A stretch of DNA of 64,000 bases from Deltaproteobacteria bacterium (GTDB taxonomy: Bacteria > Myxococcota_A > Polyangia > Polyangiales > Houyiibacteriaceae): NCBI GenBank assembly GCA_017644045.1, contig JAEPMI010000006.1, forward strand, positions 212,980-276,979, read 5' to 3'. The notes beneath the pieces were generated by a model. It saw only the letters and a program-made list of their open reading frames with translations, was not told where the DNA came from and made no database searches. Both the position numbers and the translations under genes were made by a program. The stretch's first letter is position 1. Every line of letters starts with the position of its first letter. Positions 1 to 7,592 of the stretch are shown here, piece by piece.

Positions 1-2
1 CG

Positions 3-845
3 CGCGAGCGCGCCGCGAACGGCCACCGCCACGAGGTGCAGCGCGGCGAGACCATCTGGGACCTGGCGCGCAGCTTCCGGGTCTCCGTCTCGCAGCTCAT
101 GGCCGCCAACGGCCTCGACCAAGAGGGCGCCGCGAACCTCCGCGAGGGCGCCCGTCTCTGGGTCCCCGCCGGTCGCCGGGGCACCGGCGAGGAGCGCGCA
201 CTCACGCCCAAGCAGCGACGCGCGCAGAGCCGCGCCCGGAACCTCGGCCTCGGCACCCGCGAGGCCGCGAGCAAGCTGTTGCGTGGTCAGGTCGAGCGCC
301 GGTGGATCGTCGCCGGTCGCGGCAACCCGAACCGGCTGCCCGGCACCCTTCGCTGGCCGGTGAGCAACGGCCGCTTCGTGCGCGGCTTCGGCTCGGGCGA
401 AGGCGGCTACCACCTCGCCGTCGACATCGCCGGCGACATGGGCTGGAACGTGCGCTCCGCGGCCGCCGGCATCGTGGGCTACTCGGGCGACGGAGTGCCC
501 GGCTACGGCAACATGGTCCTCGTCATCCACACCGGCGGGATGATCACGATGTACGCGCACAACTCGGTGAACTTCGTCGTCGCCGGGGAGCGCGTGCCTG
601 CGGGCGCGGTGCTCGCCGAGCTCGGCTCCACCGGCATCAGCCGCGGCCCGCACGTGCACTTCGAGATGATGTACGACGGCAACAACTGCGACCCCGCGAC
701 CCTCTTCCGCCCCGGCGTGCGCCACCGCAGCCGGCTCGCGCGGATCGAGCGCGAGGTCTGGCGCACGCCCGACCGCCGGCCCGAAGGCGTGACCTGCCAC
801 CGGCGCCGCCGACATCCGCGGAGTCGCTGGGTCGTCAACGAGTAG
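3..845 (+). CDS. LysM and M23 metallopeptidase (peptidoglycan hydrolase), 5' end outside window
   Basis: The frame is open from the first bases, and the LysM motif (HEVQRGETIWDLARSF) is already under way at base 30. The GTG at 36 is therefore unlikely to be the true start, and the gene begins upstream of the window. After the LysM come a basic linker and a C-terminal peptidase_M23 domain. The LytM zinc ligands are visible as YHLAVD (H-x3-D) and GPHVHFEM (H-x-H). The family cleaves cross-links in peptidoglycan, usually in the periplasm or at the envelope, and the LysM would anchor it to glycan. The last 11 bases overlap the convergent sigma-factor gene. All metal ligands are present, so it is probably an active endopeptidase. 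Confidence 0.88.
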   Translation, partial: RERAANGHRHEVQRGETIWDLARSFRVSVSQLMAANGLDQEGAANLREGARLWVPAGRRGTGEERALTPKQRRAQSRARNLGLGTREAASKLLRGQVERRWIVAGRGNPNRLPGTLRWPVSNGRFVRGFGSGEGGYHLAVDIAGDMGWNVRSAAAGIVGYSGDGVPGYGNMVLVIHTGGMITMYAHNSVNFVVAGERVPAGAVLAELGSTGISRGPHVHFEMMYDGNNCDPATLFRPGVRHRSRLARIEREVWRTPDRRPEGVTCHRRRRHPRSRWVVNE

Positions 846-1779
846 GCGGCAGCCGCAGCGGCGCGTCGAAGAGCGGAAAGATGGCCTCGACGTCGAGGAA
901 GTTCGCCATCTCCTCGATGCGCTCGCCGCGGAGCTCGAGCACCACCAACGCCCAGGCCGCGTGCCCGCCGTCGTCCGCCGCGCGGTAGTGGAGGAACGCC
1001 GGCGAGCCGTTGGCGGAGGTCGGCACCAGCCGTGAGCCGTGGCAGCCGGAGCCGCGCGTGCGGAACCACTCGCGCAGCGACTCGTGTCCCTGGAGCCAGA
1101 GCTCGTAGGGCGGCATCGAGAGCGCCGCGTCTTCGTGCATGAGCGCGGTGAGCTGGTCGGGGTCGTAGTCGACGAAGGCCGCGACGAAGCGATCGACGAG
1201 CGCTCGCTGCGAGTCGGTGAGCTGCGCTCCCGAAGGCGCCTCGCCCAGCTGCTCGAGTTTCGCGCGCGCCCGCTGCAGCGCGCTGTTCACGCTGGGCACC
1301 GAGGTCTCGAGCGCGTCGGCGGTCTCGGTCGCGGAGAGCCCCACCACCTCGACTAGCAGGAGCGCCGCCCTCTGCTTCGGCGGGAGCTGCTGGAGTGCGG
1401 TCACGAAGGCGAGCCGCACGCGTTCGCGCAGGGTGACCTGCTGCAGTGGCGTCGCGCCGTCGGGGATGACGAGCGCGTCCGGGATCGGCTCGATCCAATG
1501 GCTCGCCTCGCGCGTGGTGAGCTCCGTGGTCGGGGTCCCCGCCGGTTGCTCGACCATCGGTCGGGTCCGGCGATGACGCTCGGCGAGCGCGGTCAGGCAG
1601 ACGCGGGTGGCGATGCGGTGCAGCCAGGCCCCGAGCTTGGCGTCCTCGGCGAGCGAGTCGCGATGACGCCAGGCCCGGACCATGACCTCCTGCACCGCGT
1701 CGTCGGCGTCGACGGCGGAGCCGAGCATCCGGTAGCAGTGCCCGACCAGTGCGGGGCGATGGGCTTCCAGCTCCTCCAT
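835..1779 (-). CDS. ECF RNA polymerase sigma factor with C-terminal SnoaL-like domain
   Basis: This 314-aa protein has sigma region 2 ([19 protein letters not shown], residues 14-32) and region 4 ([20 protein letters not shown], from about residue 132). A further C-terminal ~110 residues match the SnoaL-like extension found on sigma-70 factors of the TIGR02960 type ([20 protein letters not shown]). In such factors the SnoaL domain usually modulates activity instead of a separate anti-sigma factor. It is the last gene of a minus-strand set 3788-835, 12 bp after a VOC-family gene. It is clearly paralogous to the sigma factor at 2829-3788. Target genes cannot be read from the sequence. Confidence 0.9.
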   Translation of the reverse strand: MEELEAHRPALVGHCYRMLGSAVDADDAVQEVMVRAWRHRDSLAEDAKLGAWLHRIATRVCLTALAERHRRTRPMVEQPAGTPTTELTTREASHWIEPIPDALVIPDGATPLQQVTLRERVRLAFVTALQQLPPKQRAALLLVEVVGLSATETADALETSVPSVNSALQRARAKLEQLGEAPSGAQLTDSQRALVDRFVAAFVDYDPDQLTALMHEDAALSMPPYELWLQGHESLREWFRTRGSGCHGSRLVPTSANGSPAFLHYRAADDGGHAAWALVVLELRGERIEEMANFLDVEAIFPLFDAPLRLPPTR

Positions 1780-1791
1780 CGGTTCGTCGAC

Positions 1792-2211
1792 TCAGGCGGG
1801 CTTCATGGAGTTGAACATCCAGCTCACCCCGAAACGGTCTCGGAGCGCGCCGAGCTTACCGCCGTAGAAGGTGTCGTGGATCGGGTGGAGCACCTCGCCG
1901 CCTTCTGCGAGCGCGTCGAACTGCTTCATCATCTCGGCGACGTCGTCGCAGTCGAGCGCCACCTGGACCTGTGCGGCCGCGCCGTCGCCCCCGCGGTTCT
2001 CCGGGCCGTCGCTGAGGAAGAGCGTCGCGTCTCCCACGGCGAGCTCGGCGTGCACCACGCGAGCGCTCATGCTGTCGGGGCAGCTGCTCATCACCTCACC
2101 GAAGGTCTGCAGGGACTTCACCTCGGCGCCGAGCGCCTGCTGGTAGAAGGTGGCGGCGACGCGGGCGTTGCCGTCGAGGAAGAGGTAGGGGGTCGCGGTC
2201 TTGATGGTCAT
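1792..2211 (-). CDS. PhnB/YjdN-like VOC superfamily protein
   Basis: This 139-aa protein begins MTIKTATPYLFLDGNARVAA and carries the PhnB-type pattern: ATFYQQALGAEV near the N-terminus, LSDGPENRGGD in the middle, and a C-terminal FGVSWMFNSMKP. It belongs to the vicinal-oxygen-chelate fold (glyoxalase/bleomycin-resistance superfamily), in the PhnB/YjdN branch. Substrates of this branch are mostly unknown. It lies between the two ECF sigma factors, and a small VOC protein next to a SnoaL-type sigma factor is a recurrent arrangement. The reaction is not inferable. Confidence 0.85.
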   Translation of the reverse strand: MTIKTATPYLFLDGNARVAATFYQQALGAEVKSLQTFGEVMSSCPDSMSARVVHAELAVGDATLFLSDGPENRGGDGAAAQVQVALDCDDVAEMMKQFDALAEGGEVLHPIHDTFYGGKLGALRDRFGVSWMFNSMKPA

Positions 2212-2307
2212 GGTCCTGTGTCCTTTCGAAGCCGAGCCACTCGGCTCTCGACATGTAGACTCGCGACCCCCTGCGAATTCATCGGTCGGGCGAGAGATGT
2301 CCGTGAC

Positions 2308-2727
2308 TCAGCCGTTCGCGTTGGCCTTCATCGCGGCTTCGACGTCCATCCAGAGCACCTCCCAGTGGTGGCCGTCCGGGTCGTAGAACGAGTGGCCGTA
2401 CATGAAGCCGTGGTCCTGCGGCGGCATCGCGGCCGCCCCCCCATGGGCGAGCGCCTTCTCGACCATCGCATCCACCGCGTCACGGCTCTCGGCGCTCAGC
2501 GCCAGGAGCGCCTCGGTCGCCTGGGAGCCGCAGATGGCGCGCTCGGTGAACGTCTCGAAGAACGCGCGGTCGAGGAGCATCACGTACGTCGTGTCCGGGT
2601 TCAGGACCACGCAGGCGGCCTTCTCGTCGGTCCAGCGGGGATCGATCTCGAAGCCGAGCGTGGTGAAGAAGCGCTTGGAGCGCTCGAGGTCGGAGACGGG
2701 CAGGTTCACGAAGAGCATCTGAGTCAT
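2308..2727 (-). CDS. Glyoxalase/bleomycin-resistance (VOC) family protein
   Basis: This 139-aa single VOC module has an N-terminal FVNLPVSDLERSKRFFTTLG, typical of lactoylglutathione-lyase-like proteins, and a C-terminal FYDPDGHHWEVLWMD with the usual DPDGHxWE metal-site motif. A 101-bp gap separates it from the ECF sigma gene upstream, and 96 bp separate it from the PhnB-like gene downstream. All four genes are on the minus strand and could be co-transcribed. It could be a lyase, a dioxygenase or a drug-binding protein; nothing in the sequence decides between them. Confidence 0.85.
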   Translation of the reverse strand: MTQMLFVNLPVSDLERSKRFFTTLGFEIDPRWTDEKAACVVLNPDTTYVMLLDRAFFETFTERAICGSQATEALLALSAESRDAVDAMVEKALAHGGAAAMPPQDHGFMYGHSFYDPDGHHWEVLWMDVEAAMKANANG

Positions 2728-2828
2728 GGGGGTGTCCTTTCTGGTCGTCCCTCGCGGGATTCACCCCTTCGACGTCGCCCGGCCCACGGACTCATCGGTG
2801 CCTCGAAAAAAAGTCTCCCGACCGACGA

Positions 2829-3788
2829 TCAGGCTCCGGGGAGGTGGTCGGGCAGCCCGAAGCGCGGGAAGAGAGCTTCGGTGTCGAGGAACGAGATCCA
2901 CTCGTGGATGCCCTCGCCGTCCATCTCGAGCAGGACCAACGCCCAAGGGTCGTGACCACCATCGGGCGAAGGTCGATACTGTCCGAACGCGGGCCGCCCG
3001 CACGCGTGGGTCGGGACCAACCGCGAGCCCCGGCAGCCATTGCCGCGACCGGCCAGCCAGCGCGCGATGGTGTCCGGCCCGCGGAGCCAGAGGGTGTAGG
3101 GCGGCATCGAGAGCGTGGCGTCCTCGTGCATCAGCGCGGTGAGCGCGTCGACGTCGTAGCGCTCGAAGGCGTCGACGTAGCGTTCGAGCAACGCGCGCTG
3201 CGCCTCGTCGAGCTCGGTCGGTGAGTCCGCGGGGCGATCGGCGAGCGTGTTGCGTGCCCGCTGCAGCGCGCTGTTGAGCGCGGGCACCGTGGTCTCCAGG
3301 GTCTCGGCCGCCTCGGCAGCCGAGCATCCCACGACTTCGACGAGCAGCAGCGCCGCGCGCTGCTTCGGCGGGAGCTGATGGAGCGCGGTGACGAACGCCA
3401 ACCGAACCTGCTCCCGCTGCTCGAGCTGGCGGCGCGGGTCGCTCTCCGGGTCGACCACCGCCGCGTCCGGCACCGGCTCGATCCAGTGGCTGCGTGCGCG
3501 CTCGACGAGCTCGTCGTCGATGGTCCCCACGGGGCCCAAGAGCTGCGGGCGGCTCCGACGCTTCCGGGTCCGCAGCACGTCGAGGCAGACGTTGGTGGCG
3601 ATGCGGTGCAGCCATGTGCCGACCGCCGACCGGCCTTCGAAACGATCTCGGTGACGCCACGCGCGCACCAGCGTCTCCTGCACGGCGTCGTCCGCCTCGG
3701 CGAGCGAGCCGAGCATGCGATAGCAGTGCCCGGTGAGGTTGGGGCGGTGGGCCGCGAAGGCGTCGACGGTGGCAGGAGCCGGATCCAT
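2829..3788 (-). CDS. ECF RNA polymerase sigma factor with SnoaL-like domain (paralogue of 835-1779)
   Basis: The start is placed at the ATG at 3788 ([20 protein letters not shown]), giving 319 aa. The frame is open further upstream, but homology to the second sigma factor begins here. Region 2 reads [20 protein letters not shown] and region 4 reads [20 protein letters not shown]. The SnoaL-like C-terminus contains [20 protein letters not shown]. The two sigma factors align along their whole length, indicating duplication of a sigma/VOC unit. A divergent exported-protein gene starts 170 bp away. It probably heads the minus-strand group 3788-835. Confidence 0.9.
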   Translation of the reverse strand: MDPAPATVDAFAAHRPNLTGHCYRMLGSLAEADDAVQETLVRAWRHRDRFEGRSAVGTWLHRIATNVCLDVLRTRKRRSRPQLLGPVGTIDDELVERARSHWIEPVPDAAVVDPESDPRRQLEQREQVRLAFVTALHQLPPKQRAALLLVEVVGCSAAEAAETLETTVPALNSALQRARNTLADRPADSPTELDEAQRALLERYVDAFERYDVDALTALMHEDATLSMPPYTLWLRGPDTIARWLAGRGNGCRGSRLVPTHACGRPAFGQYRPSPDGGHDPWALVLLEMDGEGIHEWISFLDTEALFPRFGLPDHLPGA

Positions 3789-3958
3789 CACGAGGAAGCA
3801 TCGCACGAGACCGTGACGAGCCCACGCACCCAGACGCGGCGTGACCGACTGACACTCCGAGCGCGGTGCCTCGTAGCGATGCGCCACGATCGCCCCCCGC
3901 TCCGTCGTCGGAGAGCCACGCTCGCGGTCGCGGTACGGCGTTTGCACATACCAAAGGC

Positions 3959-4396
3959 ATGACACGCACCCTCGCCCTCTGTGTTCTCGGTCTCTGTGCC
4001 TTCGCGACCTCGGCCGACAGCCAGCGCACCGGAGAGCTCCGGTTCGTCGTGACCGGCGTCGACGCGAACGAGGGCGGCCACATCCGCTGCGCGCTCTACT
4101 CGAGCGAAGCGACCTGGCTGGACCGAGGGCGCGCCATGCGGAAGGCCGCCGCACGCGCCGGGAGCGCCCGCGCCGCCTGCGTCTTCCGAAACCTCCCCGC
4201 GGGCACCTACGCCATCGCCGCGCTCCACGACGCCGACGACGATCGGGAGATGGACCAGAACCTCGTCGGCATCCCCGAAGAGGGCTACGCGATCAGCAAC
4301 GACGCCGTGCAGCGGATCCGTCCCCCCGACTTCACCGAGGCGAGCCTCCGCTTCGACGGTGAACGCGCGACGACGAGCGCCCCGATGCACTACTGA
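3959..4396 (+). CDS. Small exported DUF2141-like protein
   Basis: The start is the ATG at 3959 because it opens a clear signal peptide ([20 protein letters not shown]); the frame extends upstream without adding a recognisable domain. The mature protein of about 125 aa contains [40 protein letters not shown] and a closing DFTEASLRF. This matches the DUF2141 pattern (beta-sandwich with GxY and HDxDxD-type motifs). The role of that family is not established. It stands alone, divergent from the sigma factor and 161 bp before the tRNA. Confidence 0.8.
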   Translation: MTRTLALCVLGLCAFATSADSQRTGELRFVVTGVDANEGGHIRCALYSSEATWLDRGRAMRKAAARAGSARAACVFRNLPAGTYAIAALHDADDDREMDQNLVGIPEEGYAISNDAVQRIRPPDFTEASLRFDGERATTSAPMHY

Positions 4397-4557
4397 GCGA
4401 CAGGACGCAGTGGCAAAAACGGCTCAAACGACGGAGCCACAGAGCCATGAACGGCCAGCAAAGCGGGCACGAGGCGCCGATTGCGCCCTGCGCGCGATAG
4501 TTTCCCGACACATGCTTGACGACCATCGATCGGCAGCTATAGTCCGCCTCCACTCGA

Positions 4558-4612
<55 letters not shown>

Positions 4613-4634
<22 letters not shown>

Positions 4635-6286
4635 CTTTTGTACCACGCCGCTCTCGGACCTCCGGGAGCGGCGTTGTGCTTTCCGTCGGTGCCCAGGAAA
4701 ACGGCCATCGGGAAGACGACGCCGCGGGCGATGTAGTCGCCGTTCTCGAGGTGGACGTGGATGCGGCCGTCGCGGAGAAGACGACGGAGCGCTTCCCGCG
4801 CCGGCTCTACGTCTCCGTCCAGCAGTGACTGGAGGTCGGTCACCCGGCGCATCGCCTCAGAGAGGGTCGGCAGGCGGACCGCCGCCGGAATCTGAGCCTC
4901 GAGCGAGGCGATGGCCGCGCGCTCCGCCTTGGCCTGCTTCTCGAGGCGCTCCAGCTCGGCGGACACCGCGTCGGAACCGACGCCCTTGGCGATGAAGCGC
5001 ACGAGGTTGGCCATCTCCGCCTCGATGGTCTCGAGGCGAGCCTTGCGGTCGCGTACCTCGACAGTGTCCCCCTTCGCCCGGCGGGCCCGCTCCGCGACGA
5101 GGCGCTTGCGAACGAGCTGAACGACCTCGGGGCAACGAAGCGTGTCCGCGATGCCGGCGAGGACACGCTCACGGACCAGGCTCTCGCGGATCGAGATCTT
5201 CACGTCGCAGGTGCCTCGCTTCGCACGAGCGTCGCACCGGTAGTAGCGCCGCCCCTTCGAACCGCCGTGGACGGTCAGGACCGAGCCGCAGGCTCCGCAG
5301 AAGAGCAGCCCAGAGAGCAAGTACTGGCTCGGACGACCTCGGCGGTCGCCAGGCTTCGCGCCGTAGACCTTGTCGTTGCGGCGGAACTGTTCCTGGACCT
5401 GATCCCAGAGGTCCTGGGGAACGATGCGGCGCTCCTCATAGGTCTCCACGACGTGCTCGGACTGGGGTCGCATGCGGGCCACGCGCTTGTTGGTGCCCGG
5501 GACCTTCACGAAGCGCCGCACGTTCCAGCGCCAGACACCGATGTACTTCTCGTTCTTGAGGATGGCGCGGATGCCTGATGCCACCCAGCCCGGCCGGCGA
5601 CGGCTACCGTTTCCGCGTGGTGGGGTCACGCCGTCTTCGTTGAGGAGCGCGGCGATGCGGCCGTAGGTCAGCCCCTGCGCCTTGAGCTGGAAGATCCGCA
5701 CGACGACCGCCGCACGTTCCGCGTCGATGACCACCTCTTGGTCGATGACCTCGCCGCGCTCGTCGAGGGTCTTGTCGTTCACGAAGCCGTAGGGCAGCAG
5801 ACCGGTGGGCTTTCCCCGCTTCGCCTGTCCCTTCATCCCCCGGTGCGTCTTGTCGCGAAGGTCGTCGAGGTACTGCTCGGCGATGAGAGCCTTGAAGTGG
5901 AGCCCGAGCTTGGCGCCTTTGTCAGCGGTGCTCGTGCCCTGCTGAACCGACACGAGCGGGACGTTGAGGAACTGAAGCTCTCGGAACACCTGGCCCCAGT
6001 CGGCGAACTCACGGGTCACCCGGCTCATGTCCTCGGTGACGATGACGTCGATGGCCGTGGATCGAACCGCCGCCATGAGCGCCTCCCAACCCGGTCGCTG
6101 AAGCGACGCGCCGCTGATCGCCTCGTCCTGAAACACCACCGCCGCAACACCGTTGCCGCCGTGACGGTCGACGTACTCACGGCAGCGCTCCACCTGGTCG
6201 GCGACAGAGGTCTCGCTCTGCTTGTCCGAGCTGAACCGCGCGTAGATCGCGACGCGACCAACCTTCAGCAGGTCTCGGTGTCCCAT
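4613..6286 (-). CDS. Large serine recombinase (site-specific integrase)
   Basis: This 557-aa protein has an N-terminal resolvase catalytic domain (IYARFSSDKQSETSVADQVE; S19 is the likely nucleophile) and VIVTEDMSRVTRE of the active-site core. A Recombinase domain follows (KRGKPTGLLPYGF, then LNEDGVTPPRGNG). Next comes a zinc ribbon near residues 328-360 (FCGACGSV and YYRCDAR...GTCD), then a coiled-coil C-terminal region. Large serine recombinases catalyse integration and, with a directionality factor, excision. Its start overlaps the upstream gene by 22 bp (ATG at 6286), so it is translationally coupled. Its end lies inside the tRNA-fMet gene. Confidence 0.93.
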
Positions 6287-6645
6287 TGCTCCATTGCCCC
6301 CATGAAGACGAAGTCGAGGAACTCCCGAACGTGGGCGGGAACCTCTTGCTCTCGTGTCATCCGATCGTACCAGCGCCGCAGGACCTCGGAGGTCAGTTCG
6401 CCGGCCCCCGCGAACTCCACGAACACGAGCTTCTCTCCGTTGCTCTGCTCCATCTCGATCCGGACGGCGGCTTGGGGGGCATAGCGACCCAGATCCATCA
6501 ACCGCGAAGCACGAACGACCGCGTGCCTCAGCCGAGTCTGTGCCGCTAGCAAGAGGTGCATACCCCTCCTGGTGATCATCAGCGAAGTCACCCGCGTACC
6601 CGGCGAAGCCAGCGCGCCGTTGGGTGGGGGGCTGGTATCACTCAC
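6265..6645 (-). CDS. Unknown protein coupled to the recombinase
   Basis: This 126-aa protein resembles no family I recognise. It has a mixed sequence with a central RIEMEQSNGEKLVFVEFAGA stretch and an amphipathic C-terminus. It overlaps the recombinase start by 22 bp and the upstream gene's end by 8 bp, so the three genes (7315 to 4613) form one coupled minus-strand operon. A role in recombination control, such as a directionality or accessory factor, is suggested by position only. Confidence 0.6.
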   Translation of the reverse strand: MSDTSPPPNGALASPGTRVTSLMITRRGMHLLLAAQTRLRHAVVRASRLMDLGRYAPQAAVRIEMEQSNGEKLVFVEFAGAGELTSEVLRRWYDRMTREQEVPAHVREFLDFVFMGAMEQWDTETC

Positions 6646-7315
6646 GGCGGTGACCGGCAGTTTCTAGATCGAACCGCCCGCTAAGGTCCCAGTCCCCAGT
6701 TTGCCTGGGGAACGCGACCCTCACGGCGCCGGGCCTGCTGTGCTTTACGAAGCTGTTCGAGAGCTCGCTGCGCTTTGCCTTCGCCTCGTCCTGGACCTCC
6801 TTGGCGACGAACGACAGCTCACGAGCGGTGAGCCCCCAGACTCGCTCCTCCTCGACCAGCACGAACAGGTAGATTGGCTCGGCTGAGTCCGAATCGAAGC
6901 CGCTCGCCGTGAATGACGCCTTCCCGGCTGACGTGCGCTTCTCGGCTGAGTAGAGCCTTGCGTCCACCTCTTCGCCCTCGGCGAGCAGTACCTCGCCGAA
7001 GTCGTCCCAGCCGAAGGTCCGGTCCCGGAGAGCCTTCAACCTCAAGGTGGTAGGCCTACCCACCCTCCAATCGATCACTGCGACGTCTTCGTCCAGCAGA
7101 GCGGCCGAGGCGACCCGGATCGCTTTGGGTGTCTCGGGTGTTTGTTCGGGTCCGCCCGCTTCTAGGCGCTCGAGAAGCAGCCTTCGACTAAAAACACCAT
7201 CAATAACAGGCACCTGAAGTCTATCCAGCAGGTGTTTCGCGGCAGCGCGAGAGCCCAGCCTCTTCCCGAGCTCGTCGACGGTCCCGACAGTCTTCTCGAA
7301 GAACTCGACGCTCAT
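6638..7315 (-). CDS. Unknown protein at head of the recombinase operon
   Basis: The start is taken as the ATG at 7315 (MSVEFFEKTVGTVDELGKRL), 225 aa; a TTG at 7351 would add 12 residues. The first ~60 residues look like a small helical, possibly DNA-binding, segment (SRAAAKHLLDRLQVPVIDGV). The rest is acidic and beta-rich (VWGLTARELSFVAKEVQDEA). No family was recognised. It is divergent from the ribbon-helix-helix-like gene at 7413, and the shared 98-bp region contains a tandem repeat that could control both directions. Confidence 0.6.
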   Translation of the reverse strand: MSVEFFEKTVGTVDELGKRLGSRAAAKHLLDRLQVPVIDGVFSRRLLLERLEAGGPEQTPETPKAIRVASAALLDEDVAVIDWRVGRPTTLRLKALRDRTFGWDDFGEVLLAEGEEVDARLYSAEKRTSAGKASFTASGFDSDSAEPIYLFVLVEEERVWGLTARELSFVAKEVQDEAKAKRSELSNSFVKHSRPGAVRVAFPRQTGDWDLSGRFDLETAGHRRE

Positions 7316-7333
7316 CTTCAGTTCAGTAGCAGC

Positions 7334-7372
7334 TTGACCGCAGCTAGACAAGACCTACCATTGGACCTACCA
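7334..7372 (+). promoter_or_regulatory. Putative promoter overlapped by a tandem 9-bp operator repeat
   Basis: The perfect direct repeat GACCTACCA occurs at 7352-7360 and 7364-7372, a 12-bp period. A possible -35 TTGACC (7334-7339) and -10 TACCAT (7356-7361) are 16 bp apart, so the repeats would cover the -10. Ribbon-helix-helix regulators commonly bind such tandem sites, and a 59-aa protein of that type is encoded 41 bp downstream. Confidence 0.4.
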
Positions 7373-7412
7373 CAAGCCCTACTGCGCCGTCGCGCGATGA
7401 AAAGGAGCACCA

Positions 7413-7592
7413 GTGACCAGCAACGAGGACGAGAAGACCCTCCTCCACCTCCGAATCCCCCCCGAGACCCGCGCGGCGATCGAACGAATCCGAAATTCAC
7501 GCCCATGGCTGTCGAGCCTGTCGCACGCGACGATCTATCTCGTGGAGCGAGGGCTTCGGGCGACCGAGACCGATCCAGGTGACCGTGCCTGA
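7413..7592 (+). CDS. Ribbon-helix-helix-like small regulator (59 aa)
   Basis: The GTG start at 7413 is preceded by a strong AAAGGAG (7400-7406). The product has an N-terminal strand-like LLHLRIPPETRAAIERI followed by a helix (SSLSHATIYLVERGLRA). This resembles the CopG/Arc-type ribbon-helix-helix fold. No toxin gene is adjacent, so an autoregulator of the divergent recombinase operon and of its own primase operon is more likely than an antitoxin. Its last 14 bases overlap the primase-helicase gene, coupling the two. Confidence 0.55.
   Translation: MTSNEDEKTLLHLRIPPETRAAIERIRNSRPWLSSLSHATIYLVERGLRATETDPGDRA

Noticed and set aside
2761-4083. Long Arg/Pro/Ala-rich open frame opposite or out of phase with the second sigma factor
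   Set aside because: It shadows a gene with clear sigma motifs and has the low-complexity composition produced by reading GC-rich codons in the wrong frame. Similar long shadows at 503-1498, 13363-15198 and 25449-26711 were rejected for the same reason.
7413-7592. RHH-like gene as antitoxin of a toxin-antitoxin pair
   Set aside because: The coupled partner is a 937-aa primase-helicase and no small toxin gene is adjacent; an autoregulator fits better.
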